Program-made: the position numbers and the translations under genes
DNA from: JAKFEW01 sp036675505
GTDB lineage: Bacteria > Cyanobacteriota > Sericytochromatia > S15B-MN24 > JAQBPE01
Direction of reading: 5' to 3'
DNA: 64,000 nucleotides
NCBI GenBank assembly: GCA_036675505.1
Contig: JAKFEW010000139.1
Location: 176,807 to 240,806, forward strand
Shown here: piece after piece, positions 34,478 to 44,356 of the stretch
Layout of the letters: each line of letters opens with the position of its first letter
Position numbering within the stretch: the first letter of the stretch is position 1
The notes under the pieces: model-generated
The model's database searches: none
Seen by the model: only the letters and a program-made list of their open reading frames with translations
Told to the model about the DNA's origin: nothing

Positions 34478-35233
34478 CTAGACCATCGCCTCCGCGCGAT
34501 CGGCGGCCTCGATCGTGCGAACGAAGTAGTCCTCGAGGGACTCGCCGGGCGCGAGCAAATCCTTGATCGTGCCGAGCGCGACCAGCTTGCCACGGTGCAG
34601 GATGCCGATGCGATCGCAGAGCTCCTGAACGTCGACCATGATGTGCGAGTTGAAGAAGAGCGTCTTGCCCTGGGCCTTGAGCGACCGGATGATCTGCCCG
34701 ATCTGCTTGTGGCCGATCGGATCGAGGCCGCTGGTCGGCTCGTCCAGGAAGACCAGCTCGGGATCGTTGACGAGCGCCTGCGCGATGCCGATGCGCTGCA
34801 ACATGCCCTTCGAGTATTTGCGCAGCTGGGTGTCCGCGGCGCGCTCCATATCGACGAGCTGGAGCAGCGCGGGGATGCGCTCGCGGCGCACGCTCGCGCC
34901 CAGGCCGAAGAGGTCGGCACAGAACTCGAGGAACTCGCGGCCGGTCAGGTAGGTGTAAAAATACGGGTTCTCCGGCAGGAACCCGATGCGGGCGCGCACG
35001 GCCGGATCGGAGGGTGATTGGCCGAACACCCGCACCTGCCCCATGGTGGGGCGCAGCAGGCCGAGGAAGAGCTTCTGCGAGGTGGTCTTGCCGGCGCCGT
35101 TCGGGCCTAGCAGGCCGAAGGTCTCGCCGCGGCTCACGCTCAGCGTGAGGTCCGTCAGGGTCTGGACTTTCTTGTTCGGGAACGAGGTGTAGACCTTGGT
35201 GACGTGATCAGCTTCGACGATGATGTCGCTCAA
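34478..35233 (-). CDS. ABC transporter ATP-binding protein
   Basis: A 251-aa ATPase. Walker A is GLLGPNGAGKTT, the signature is YSKGMLQRIGIAQAL, and Walker B is LVFLDEPTSGLDP. The C-terminal extension (about 215-251) is of the CcmA/DrrA/GldA type. The TTG start at 35233 is supported by GGAG nine bases upstream. It heads the ATPase-permease-TPR operon, which begins just after the prepilin terminator. Confidence 0.93.
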   Translation of the reverse strand: MSDIIVEADHVTKVYTSFPNKKVQTLTDLTLSVSRGETFGLLGPNGAGKTTSQKLFLGLLRPTMGQVRVFGQSPSDPAVRARIGFLPENPYFYTYLTGREFLEFCADLFGLGASVRRERIPALLQLVDMERAADTQLRKYSKGMLQRIGIAQALVNDPELVFLDEPTSGLDPIGHKQIGQIIRSLKAQGKTLFFNSHIMVDVQELCDRIGILHRGKLVALGTIKDLLAPGESLEDYFVRTIEAADRAEAMV

Positions 35234-35256
35234 GAGAATTTCTCCGGATCGTAGAA

Positions 35257-35287
35257 AGAGCTGCCCCGGAGGTTCCGGGGCAGCTCT
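35257..35287 (-). terminator. Intrinsic terminator after the prepilin genes
   Basis: A perfect 14-bp stem (AGAGCTGCCCCGGA and its complement) with a 3-base loop, 33 bp after the stop of the second prepilin gene. On the minus strand it ends in TCTTTCTA. It separates the pilins from the ABC exporter operon. Confidence 0.85.
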
Positions 35288-35319
35288 GATGCCTAAGCGA
35301 AGGACTCCCCGGGGATGAC

Positions 35320-35937
35320 CTAGTTCGAACCGTTCGAGGTGGTCGCCCCGACGATCGCCGTCTTGTTCTTCTTGCCGGTGCCATACAGGATGTACACCTG
35401 GTTGTCCGGCGCGTAGTTGAACGCGACGAAGCCGTAGTGCTTGTTGAGCGACGGCTTGTCCGACGCGACGGCGCCGCCCGTGTCGATGATGGTACCGACC
35501 GAGTTCAGCGTGGCCGTACCGTTGGCGACCTCGTTGACGTCCCAGCCCTTGGTGTCGCCGGTTGCACCGGTGCCCGCCGCGGGGATCAAATAAGCGGTCT
35601 GGCTGCTGGTCGACCAGGGTGCCTTGGGCATCCGGTTACCTGGCAGATAGTTGCCGCTGCCGACCATGGTGCCGAACGAGGAGAGGGTCGGGTACGAACC
35701 GTTGTTGTCGGTGCTGTACTGTTCGAGCGCCATACGAACGGTGTTGATGTTCGCGGCGACAGACGCGTTACGCGCCTTGTCCTGGGCTCCGACGAAGGAG
35801 GGCAGCGCCACCGAGGCGAGAATGCCGATGATGACGACGACGACCAGCAGCTCGATCAGGGTGAAACCCCGGCGCTTGCGATCGCCCAGGCGCTTCATCA
35901 AGCGGCGCGCCAGCAGCAGGCGAGAAGTGAGCGTCAT
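35320..35937 (-). CDS. Type IV prepilin / pseudopilin
   Basis: A 205-aa prepilin-like protein. A class III signal is cleaved at G-FTLIELLVVVVIIGILASV, with the invariant Glu at +5. The leader is unusually long (about 26 residues, very basic: RRLMKRLGDRKRRG). The globular part has NTVRMALEQYSTDNNGSYPTL, as in major pilins and GspG-type pseudopilins, and ends in a low-complexity Thr/Ser/Asn tail. I choose the start at 35937 because AAAGGAGATC lies nine bases before it. The +1 region is nearly identical to the neighbouring prepilin. Confidence 0.9.
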   Translation of the reverse strand: MTLTSRLLLARRLMKRLGDRKRRGFTLIELLVVVVIIGILASVALPSFVGAQDKARNASVAANINTVRMALEQYSTDNNGSYPTLSSFGTMVGSGNYLPGNRMPKAPWSTSSQTAYLIPAAGTGATGDTKGWDVNEVANGTATLNSVGTIIDTGGAVASDKPSLNKHYGFVAFNYAPDNQVYILYGTGKKNKTAIVGATTSNGSN

Positions 35938-36066
35938 GAGAGTGGATCTCCTTTCAAGTGCGACCCCCTGGACCATTCAGCCGTTACTTCCCGTCCGGGA
36001 GGGTGCTTAAACCCCTGATACGTTTTGATCTGAAAATGGTCGAGGCCCGCTTGGGCGCTCGCCATT

Positions 36067-36714
36067 CTATTGGAAATTCGTGCGGACAGCCACGATATCG
36101 GCCATCTTTTTGTTCTTGCCGACGCCGAGCACGGCGAAACGGCTCGATGAGGTCTCACCGAGGTAGTAAACGTAGCCGTAATGCGAGCGCTTGCTCGGGC
36201 CCTCGCCCGGCGGCGGCGGACCACCCGTGGTGCTGCCGCCATCGGCGAAGTAGCCGCCGGTCATCGCGAAAGTCTTGCCATCGACGCCGAGGATGGCTTC
36301 AGCCGCGGCTGAGGCGCCCATGGCGGTGTCCGTGTCGGTCGACGCTCCCTCGGTGGCGTTGAAGGTGGCGACGGAATCCATCGCGCCCTGCGCCGGCCGT
36401 GACCAGGGCGCCGGCGGCAGACGCCCACCCGACGTGTACTTGACCGGAAAGATGTTCGGGTCCACGCCGGTGGCGGCCGCCACGTGGATGTTGGGATCGT
36501 TGCCGACGAGCTCGGCCGGCAGGCCGGGATGGTCGGTCTTCCATTGCTCGATGCCGAGCACGATGGCGCGCACGTTCGATATCACGCCCCCGTTCCGGGA
36601 ACGATCCATCGCCTGGTTGTAACCGCCGACGCCGATGCTGGCCAGGATACCGATGATGACGACGACGACCAGCAGCTCGATGAGGGTGAAGCCCCTCCGA
36701 TTAGCGCGCAACAC
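36067..36714 (-). CDS. Type IV prepilin / pseudopilin
   Basis: A 215-aa prepilin-like protein with cleavage at G-FTLIELLVVVVIIGILASI and Glu at +5. The globular domain includes IVLGIEQWKTDHPGLPAEL and a Gly/Pro-rich loop (about 165-175). The frame opens with ATG at 36723, but AGGAGG touches that ATG with no spacer. A GTG nine bases beyond the Shine-Dalgarno (36714) is the more likely start and gives a short basic leader (MLRANRRG). It is paralogous to the next prepilin and shares its FAVLGVGKNKK / YILYGTGKKNK ending. Confidence 0.9.
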   Translation of the reverse strand: MLRANRRGFTLIELLVVVVIIGILASIGVGGYNQAMDRSRNGGVISNVRAIVLGIEQWKTDHPGLPAELVGNDPNIHVAAATGVDPNIFPVKYTSGGRLPPAPWSRPAQGAMDSVATFNATEGASTDTDTAMGASAAAEAILGVDGKTFAMTGGYFADGGSTTGGPPPPGEGPSKRSHYGYVYYLGETSSSRFAVLGVGKNKKMADIVAVRTNFQ

Positions 36715-36803
36715 GTTTCTCATCCTCCTGTAAGGGCCTCGCTGAATAGACTCCAGGCAATTCCCCCTGAAGTGATTTCCCGTCCGTTGACCGCTCTAAA
36801 CGG

Positions 36804-38920
<2,117 letters not shown>

Positions 38921-38924
<4 letters not shown>

Positions 38925-39244
38925 GCCGAACCGCCGGGCTGCACGAAGCACAAGGAGGTGTTCCCGACCTGAATCACGTCGCCCACCACGAGGCGGCAGG
39001 CGTCGGTGACGCGGCGGCGATTGAGAAAGGAACCGTTGGCGCTGGCGAGATCACGCAACCAATATTCCCCGTCGACGAGCACAATCTGGGCATGGCGACG
39101 AGAAACGAACAAGTCCTCGGGAAGTCTGACCTCATGAGGGGCTTCACGACCGATGAAGGCCACGTCGGTGCCTTGCAGCACGAAACGCCGCCCAGTGGCG
39201 GCGTCGTGGAGCCAAGCAGTGCAACCGTGTACCATCCCGGCCAT
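38921..39244 (-). CDS. Single-domain FHA protein
   Basis: A 107-aa protein that is essentially one forkhead-associated domain, a reader of phosphothreonine. The conserved pattern is visible: FIGREAPHEVRLPEDLFVSRRHAQ (Gly-Arg, Ser-Arg-Arg-His), then LRDLASANGSFLNRRRV. The start at 39244 lies 8 bp after the phosphatase stop without a clear ribosome binding site, so it depends on coupling. The in-frame ATG at 39235 is an alternative. It sits between phosphatase and kinase, so it probably docks on the kinase's phosphorylated targets. Confidence 0.88.
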
Positions 39245-39252
39245 ACGGCGGC

Positions 39253-39975
39253 CTAATCGTTGAATATCAGGACGACGGTGATGTTGTCGGAACCGCCGCG
39301 CTCGAGCGCGAGATTCACGAGTTCCTGGCAGGTCTGCTGGGGATCGGTGGACGAAACGACGTACTGGAGCATCTCGTCGTCCGAGACGAGGCCCGACAGG
39401 CCGTCCGAGCAAATCAGCAGGCGATCGCCCGCCTTGAGCTCCCGCTGCTGCGTATCCGCCTCGACGTCCGTCTGCATGCCGAGGCAGCGGGTGATGACGT
39501 TGCGGTACGGATGCCGTGCGGCTTCTTGCGGCGTGATCGCCCGGGCCCGCACCAGCTGCGCGACGATCGAATGGTCGTCGGTGATCTGGTCGATGCGCCG
39601 GTTGCGGATCAGATATGCCCGCGAGTCGCCGACGTGGCCGACGTACATCTGGTTGCCGCGGGTCACGATGACCGTCGCGGTGGTGCCCATGCCGCGCATC
39701 GAAGCGTCTTCCATCGACGCGTTGATGATCTCGCGATTGGCATCCTGAATAGCCGTTTGGATGGCGTCGAGCAACTGGCCATTGCTGGCCGCCGCAACGT
39801 TGTCGTTCAGCCGCTCGGTGATGATCTGGACAGCCGTCTGGCTGGCCTTCTCACCGGCGGCATGGCCGCCCATACCGTCAGCGACGATGAACAGACCGCG
39901 GTCCGATTCCACCGCAAAGCTATCCTGGTTGATCTCACGGACCTTGCCGATGTCCGTCAGGCTACCGACTCGCAA
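39253..39975 (-). CDS. PP2C-family Ser/Thr protein phosphatase
   Basis: A 240-aa Stp/PrpC-type metal-dependent phosphatase that would reverse the neighbouring kinase. The metal-binding motifs are all present: REINQDSF, FIVADGMGGHAAGE, THVGDSRAYL-like (VGHVGDSRAYLIR), DRLLICSDGLSGLV and GGSDNITVVL. No membrane segment is present. The TTG start at 39975 has GGTGGAG six bases upstream. A TATAAA box at 40012-40007 is a candidate -10, which would make this the first gene of the phosphatase-FHA-kinase operon. Confidence 0.95.
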   Translation of the reverse strand: MRVGSLTDIGKVREINQDSFAVESDRGLFIVADGMGGHAAGEKASQTAVQIITERLNDNVAAASNGQLLDAIQTAIQDANREIINASMEDASMRGMGTTATVIVTRGNQMYVGHVGDSRAYLIRNRRIDQITDDHSIVAQLVRARAITPQEAARHPYRNVITRCLGMQTDVEADTQQRELKAGDRLLICSDGLSGLVSDDEMLQYVVSSTDPQQTCQELVNLALERGGSDNITVVLIFND

Positions 39976-40006
39976 GTCTCTCCACCTTTCGTGCGTGAAC
40001 CCCTCG

Positions 40007-40012
40007 TTTATA
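40007..40012 (-). promoter_or_regulatory. -10 box before the phosphatase-FHA-kinase operon
   Basis: TATAAA on the minus strand lies 32 nt before the TTG start of the PP2C gene, in a 105-bp gap. No good -35 is seen at the usual distance, so the promoter may be weak or need an activator. Confidence 0.4.
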
Positions 40013-40080
40013 GATGATGGGCCGGTTTTGCTCGTTGATCTGTGTCATGTGTAACCAGCGGCGTGAATTCGTTACTGAGC

Positions 40081-40386
40081 CTACTTGTAGTGGGCCCGGG
40101 TCTGCAACGCGTCGACCAGCTGGTCTGGCGCAGCATACCCGTCATCCAGGAGGATTTGAACGAGGGTGTCACCGGTCTCCGCCTGCCGGGCCAGGATGGC
40201 GTTGATCTGCTCGCCGGAGATGATGAACTTCTCCGCCAAGATCGCGGCCACCATCGGCACGCCTTCGGGAATCAGGGACTGTACTTCTTGCTGGTAGCCT
40301 TCATACCCGAACGCTTGCCCGTTCGGATCGGGCGCGTCGTATCCAGCCGAAAAATCGAAATCTTGGCCGTAACTGAACTCGCCCAT
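40081..40386 (-). CDS. Stand-alone MshEN-like domain protein
   Basis: A 101-aa protein. The C-terminal half (about 47-98) reads like the N-terminal domain of PilB/GspE-type ATPases: AEKFIISGEQINAILARQ, then TGDTLVQILLDDGYAAPDQLVDALQTR. Some members of that domain (MshEN) bind cyclic di-GMP, but I cannot confirm the binding residues here. The first 40 residues are Gly/Tyr/Asp/Phe-rich and probably flexible. AAGGA lies seven bases before the ATG. It starts 10 bp after gyrA ends, in the same direction, and precedes the kinase operon and pilus genes. Confidence 0.6.
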   Translation of the reverse strand: MGEFSYGQDFDFSAGYDAPDPNGQAFGYEGYQQEVQSLIPEGVPMVAAILAEKFIISGEQINAILARQAETGDTLVQILLDDGYAAPDQLVDALQTRAHYK

Positions 40387-40396
40387 TGGTGATCCT

Positions 40397-42907
40397 TCAG
40401 CTTTCGGTCGGAGGCGCTTCTTCCGCGCCGCCGAGCTCGTCCTCGCGGCCTTCGTCGTCGTCGGTCACCACGACCGGCGCGACGCCGACGACCCGATCGT
40501 CCTCGCCCAGGCGCTGCAAACGCGTACCCTGAGCGCTACGACCCGTTTGGCGAACCTCGCGGACCGCCTGTCTGATAACTACCCCATTAGTAGTCACAAT
40601 AACCACTTCCTCGGTTTCCGTGACCACGAGGATTGCCGCCACTTTGCCCTGTCGGTTGACGTTGAGCTTGACGTTGATCAGGCCCAGGCCGCCGCGGCTC
40701 TGGCCGCGGTACTCGGCGAGCGGCGTGCGCTTGCCGAAGCCATCGGTCGTGACCACCAGGACGTCGGCGGCGTCGCGGCCGATGTCCATGCCCACCACGC
40801 GATCCTCCTTGCGCAGGCTGATCGCCTTCACGCCGCGGGCGGTCCGGCCCAGCGGCCGCAGCTCGTCCTCGTTGTAGTGGATCGCCATGCCCTCGACCGT
40901 GCCGATCAGGATGCTCTGGCTGCCGTCGGTCATGCGCACCCAGCCGAGCGAGTCGCCCTCGTCCAGCGCGACCGCGATCAGGCCGTTGCGGCGGATGTTG
41001 GCGAAGGCGGTGAGGTCCGTCTTCTTGATCACGCCATGCTTGGTCAGCATCACGAGGTACTTGCCCTCTTCGAACTGCTGCACGGGGATGACCGCCGTGA
41101 TGCGCTCTTCGCCGCCGAGCTGGAGCAAGTTCACGATGTTCATGCCCTTGGCCTGGCGCGAGGCCTCCGGGAGCTCGTGCACCTTGAGGCGGTACACCAC
41201 GCCGCGGTCGGAGAAGAACAGCACGTCCTGGTGGGTCGAGCTGACGAAGAAGTGGCGGACGAAGTCGTTTTCGCGGGTCTGCATGCCGCCGATGCCGCGG
41301 CCGCCGCGCCGCTGCTTCTGGAACGAGTCGAGGCCCAGGCGCTTCACGTAGCCCTGGTCCGTGATGAAGATGGCCATCGGCTCGTCGGGGATCAGGTCTT
41401 CCGTCGCGAGGTCGCCGACGGCATGCTCGATGCGCGTCCGCCGCTCGTCGCCGTACTTGTCGCGGACCGCCGCGAGCTCCTTCTTGATGACCTCCATCAG
41501 CAGGACCTTGTCGTCGAGGATCGACTGCAGGTCCGCGATACGCCTGGCGAGCTCCTCGCGCTCCGCCTCGAGCTTGGCGCGCTCCAGGCCGGTGAGGCGA
41601 CGGAGCTGCATGTCGAGGATCGCGTTGGTCTGGAGCTCGCTGAGCCCGAAGCGCTGCATGAGCCCCTGGCGGGCGTCGTCCGTGCTGTTGGAAGCGCGGA
41701 TGATCTTGACCACCTCATCGAGGTTCTCCTGGGCCTTGATCAGGCCTAGGACGATGTGCATGCGCGCTTCGGCCTTGTTGAGGTCGAAGCGCGTGCGCCG
41801 CGTGACCACGTCGACGCGGTGGTCGATGTAGAGCTGGAGCATCTTCCGGAGGTCCATCACCTCGGGCTTGTTCTTGTTGAGCGCGAGGAAGATGATCGAG
41901 AAGTTCTGCTGCATCGAGGTGTGCTTGTACAGGTTGTTCAGCACGACCTGGGGCACCGCGTCGCGCTTGAGCTCGATCACGCCGCGCATGCCGTTGCGAT
42001 CGCTCTCGTTGCGCAGATCGGCGATGCCTTCGAGCTTCTTCTCCTTCACGAGGTCGGCGATCTTCTCGAAGAGCGGATCCATGCCGATCATGTAGGGCAG
42101 CTCGGTGATGACGATGGCGTTGCGCCCTCGGCTGGTCTCGATTTCCGTGATCGCGCGGACGGTGACGCTGCCGCGGCCGGTGTTGTAGGCCTCGACGGCG
42201 CCGCGCGTGCCCATCATCGTGCCGCCGGACGGGAAGTCGGGGCCCTTCACGTACTGAATCAGCTCCGCCGAGGTGAGCTGCGGATCGTCGATCAGGGCGA
42301 CCGTGCCGTCGATGACTTCGCGCAGGTTGTGCGGCGGGATGTTCGTGGCCATACCGACCGCGATGCCCGTGGAGCCGTTGACCAGCAGGTTGGGGTAGCG
42401 CGCGGGCATCACCGTCGGCTCGTTGGTCGTGCCGTCGAAGTTGGGCGCGAAGTCGACCGTATCCGAGTCGATGTCGGCGAGCAACTCACCGGCCAGGCGG
42501 CTCATTCGGGCCTCGGTGTACCGGTAGGCCGCCGCCGGGTCGCCGTCGACCGAGCCGAAGTTGCCGTGGCCGTCGACCAGCGGGTAGCGCGAGGCGAAAT
42601 CCTGGGCCAGGCGCACCATCGCGTCGTACACGGAGGTATCGCCGTGCGGGTGATACTTGCCGAGCACGTCGCCGACCACGGTCGCCGACTTGCGGTGCTT
42701 GCGGTCCGCCGTGAGGTTGTTTTCATTCATCGAGAAGAGGATCCGGCGGTGGACCGGCTTGAGGCCGTCGCGCACGTCGGGGAGCGCGCGGCCGACGATG
42801 ACGCTCATCGCATAGTCGAGGTACGACTGCTTGAGCTCGTCGCGCAGGTTGATCGGCTGGATCTTCTCGGGGTGAAGGTGAGGCAGATTGGCCAAGGTAG
42901 TCTCCAA
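40397..42907 (-). CDS. gyrA: DNA gyrase subunit A
   Basis: Breakage-reunion subunit of gyrase, which introduces negative supercoils. The catalytic tyrosine is Tyr130 in YRYTEARM. The quinolone-resistance region is GKYHPHGDTSVYDAMVRLAQ, with Thr91 at the position of E. coli Ser83 and Asp95 at Asp87. The GyrA box that distinguishes gyrase from topoisomerase IV is present (QRRGGRGIGG). The 836-aa length is normal and the tail is acidic. The start is a TTG (42907) with TTGGAG-like bases around it. A single gyrA-like gene is seen here and no gyrB or parC is in the window. Confidence 0.97.
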   Translation of the reverse strand: METTLANLPHLHPEKIQPINLRDELKQSYLDYAMSVIVGRALPDVRDGLKPVHRRILFSMNENNLTADRKHRKSATVVGDVLGKYHPHGDTSVYDAMVRLAQDFASRYPLVDGHGNFGSVDGDPAAAYRYTEARMSRLAGELLADIDSDTVDFAPNFDGTTNEPTVMPARYPNLLVNGSTGIAVGMATNIPPHNLREVIDGTVALIDDPQLTSAELIQYVKGPDFPSGGTMMGTRGAVEAYNTGRGSVTVRAITEIETSRGRNAIVITELPYMIGMDPLFEKIADLVKEKKLEGIADLRNESDRNGMRGVIELKRDAVPQVVLNNLYKHTSMQQNFSIIFLALNKNKPEVMDLRKMLQLYIDHRVDVVTRRTRFDLNKAEARMHIVLGLIKAQENLDEVVKIIRASNSTDDARQGLMQRFGLSELQTNAILDMQLRRLTGLERAKLEAEREELARRIADLQSILDDKVLLMEVIKKELAAVRDKYGDERRTRIEHAVGDLATEDLIPDEPMAIFITDQGYVKRLGLDSFQKQRRGGRGIGGMQTRENDFVRHFFVSSTHQDVLFFSDRGVVYRLKVHELPEASRQAKGMNIVNLLQLGGEERITAVIPVQQFEEGKYLVMLTKHGVIKKTDLTAFANIRRNGLIAVALDEGDSLGWVRMTDGSQSILIGTVEGMAIHYNEDELRPLGRTARGVKAISLRKEDRVVGMDIGRDAADVLVVTTDGFGKRTPLAEYRGQSRGGLGLINVKLNVNRQGKVAAILVVTETEEVVIVTTNGVVIRQAVREVRQTGRSAQGTRLQRLGEDDRVVGVAPVVVTDDDEGREDELGGAEEAPPTES

Positions 42908-42925
42908 GATCTAGGCGCTGTCGGG

Positions 42926-42942
42926 CCCCACGGGGTATCGTA
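42926..42942. promoter_or_regulatory. Overlapping divergent -10 boxes between gyrA and a glycosyltransferase gene
   Basis: The sequence TATCGTA reads as TATCGT on the plus strand (42936-42941) and TACGAT on the minus strand (42942-42937). On the minus side a CCCCGTGGGG palindrome follows at once. On the plus side TATCGT ends 8 nt before the ATG at 42950, implying an almost leaderless mRNA. Only one may be used at a time. Confidence 0.4.
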
Positions 42943-42949
42943 GGGACCG

Positions 42950-44335
42950 ATGGCAGAACACCCGATAATACCACATCCGGAGCCCGCGAGCCAGGCCAGG
43001 ACGCCCTTGGAGCGCCGCGCGCCCGCCTGGTTCGACCTGGGCTGGGCGCTGGGCCTCGCGGCGGTGTTTCTGGCGCTCGTGCTCTTCCGGCTCGACGCGC
43101 CGGCGGGCGCGCTATTCGACGAGGTCTTCCACGCGAAAGCAGGCATGGAGCTCGCCGCTGGCCAGCCGCCCAGCGAGTGGACCCACCCGCCGCTGGTGAA
43201 GGACGTGATTGCGGCGGTGATCCGGCTGACCGGCGCGCCGCTCGATCTCGTCGCGCACCGGCCGGCGTCCGGCGCACAGGCCACGCTGCCCGCCGGCCTG
43301 GTCTTCGCCTGGCGGCTGCCCAGCGCCCTGATGGGTGCCCTCGCCGTGGGCCTGCTCTACGCGCTCGCGCGCGCGCTCCTGGGCTCAACGGCGGCGGCAG
43401 CGGCGGCGGCCGGCTTGCTCGCGCTCGATGGCTGTTTCTTCGTGCATGCGCGGGTCGCCCAGACGAACGTCTACGAGGTCGCCTTCGTGCTGGCCGCGGC
43501 GCTGGGCGCCTGGCAGGCGGTCGCCACCCGCAAGGACCGCTGGCTGGTGCTGGCCGGCCTCGCGGTGGGCGGCTCGTTGGCCTGTCGCTGGTCCGGCGCC
43601 GCGCCCGCGCTGATCCTGGGGGCCTGGACGGCGTGGCATTGGCGCGCCGAGCCGGGCCGGCTCGTGCGGCTCGCGGCGGCCTGGATCATCCTGCCGCTCT
43701 TCGTCTACGTCGGCTCATACGTCCCGATGGTGCTGCAAGGCGGTGAGCTGTCCGACCCCGATCGCTGGCGCCTCGCGTTCGTCGAGGCCCAGTTCCGCAT
43801 GTACGCGTATCACGCCCAGCTCGCGGAGGCGCACCCTTACCAATCGGCGTGGTGGAGCTGGCCGTTCATGCTGCGGCCGGTCTGGTACGGCTTCTGGATC
43901 AGCGCCCCGACGGTGGTCGCGGTGTGGGCGATCGGCAACGCGGCGATCTGGTGGGCCAGCGCGCCGGCGCTGCTGATGGCCGCGGCGGCGGGCTGGAAGG
44001 GCAGGCGGGAGCTGGGCTTCGTCGCGCTGCTCGGCCTCGGATCCTGGCTCGCCTGGGCGGCCCAGCCGCGGTCGCTGACGTTCATGCATTACTACCTGAC
44101 GGCGATCCCCTTCGCGTGCGTCGCGCTCGTGGCGATCGGGCGCGCGTGGTGGCGCGGGGAGGGCCTCTCAGGCGGGCCGGCCCCGCTCGCACCGGCCGCA
44201 GCCCGGGCCGTGGTGGGCGCGTTCGCGCTCGCCGCCGTGGTCTGGTTCGCGTTCTACTACCCGGTGCTGACGGGCTGGCCGATCCCGGAGGCGGCGCTCA
44301 AGGCCCGGGTCTGGTTCGGCCCGGCCTGGCTGTGA
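42950..44335 (+). CDS. PMT-family (GT39-like) membrane glycosyltransferase
   Basis: A 461-aa polytopic protein paralogous to the one at 24304. It shares the acidic loop motif (LFDEVFHAKAG, about 46-56), WTHPPLVK, the CFFVHARVAQTNVYEVAF helix and SAWWSWPFMLRPVWYG. The predicted job is transfer of a sugar from a polyprenyl phosphate to secreted proteins. AGGGA lies a few bases before the ATG. It is a single gene divergent from gyrA and convergent with the dinG-like gene. Two such enzymes suggest protein O-glycosylation, perhaps of the lipoproteins or pilins, but no target is shown. Confidence 0.85.
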   Translation: MAEHPIIPHPEPASQARTPLERRAPAWFDLGWALGLAAVFLALVLFRLDAPAGALFDEVFHAKAGMELAAGQPPSEWTHPPLVKDVIAAVIRLTGAPLDLVAHRPASGAQATLPAGLVFAWRLPSALMGALAVGLLYALARALLGSTAAAAAAAGLLALDGCFFVHARVAQTNVYEVAFVLAAALGAWQAVATRKDRWLVLAGLAVGGSLACRWSGAAPALILGAWTAWHWRAEPGRLVRLAAAWIILPLFVYVGSYVPMVLQGGELSDPDRWRLAFVEAQFRMYAYHAQLAEAHPYQSAWWSWPFMLRPVWYGFWISAPTVVAVWAIGNAAIWWASAPALLMAAAAGWKGRRELGFVALLGLGSWLAWAAQPRSLTFMHYYLTAIPFACVALVAIGRAWWRGEGLSGGPAPLAPAAARAVVGAFALAAVVWFAFYYPVLTGWPIPEAALKARVWFGPAWL

Positions 44336-44356
44336 GGCTCGAAACCCTTCCGCTGG

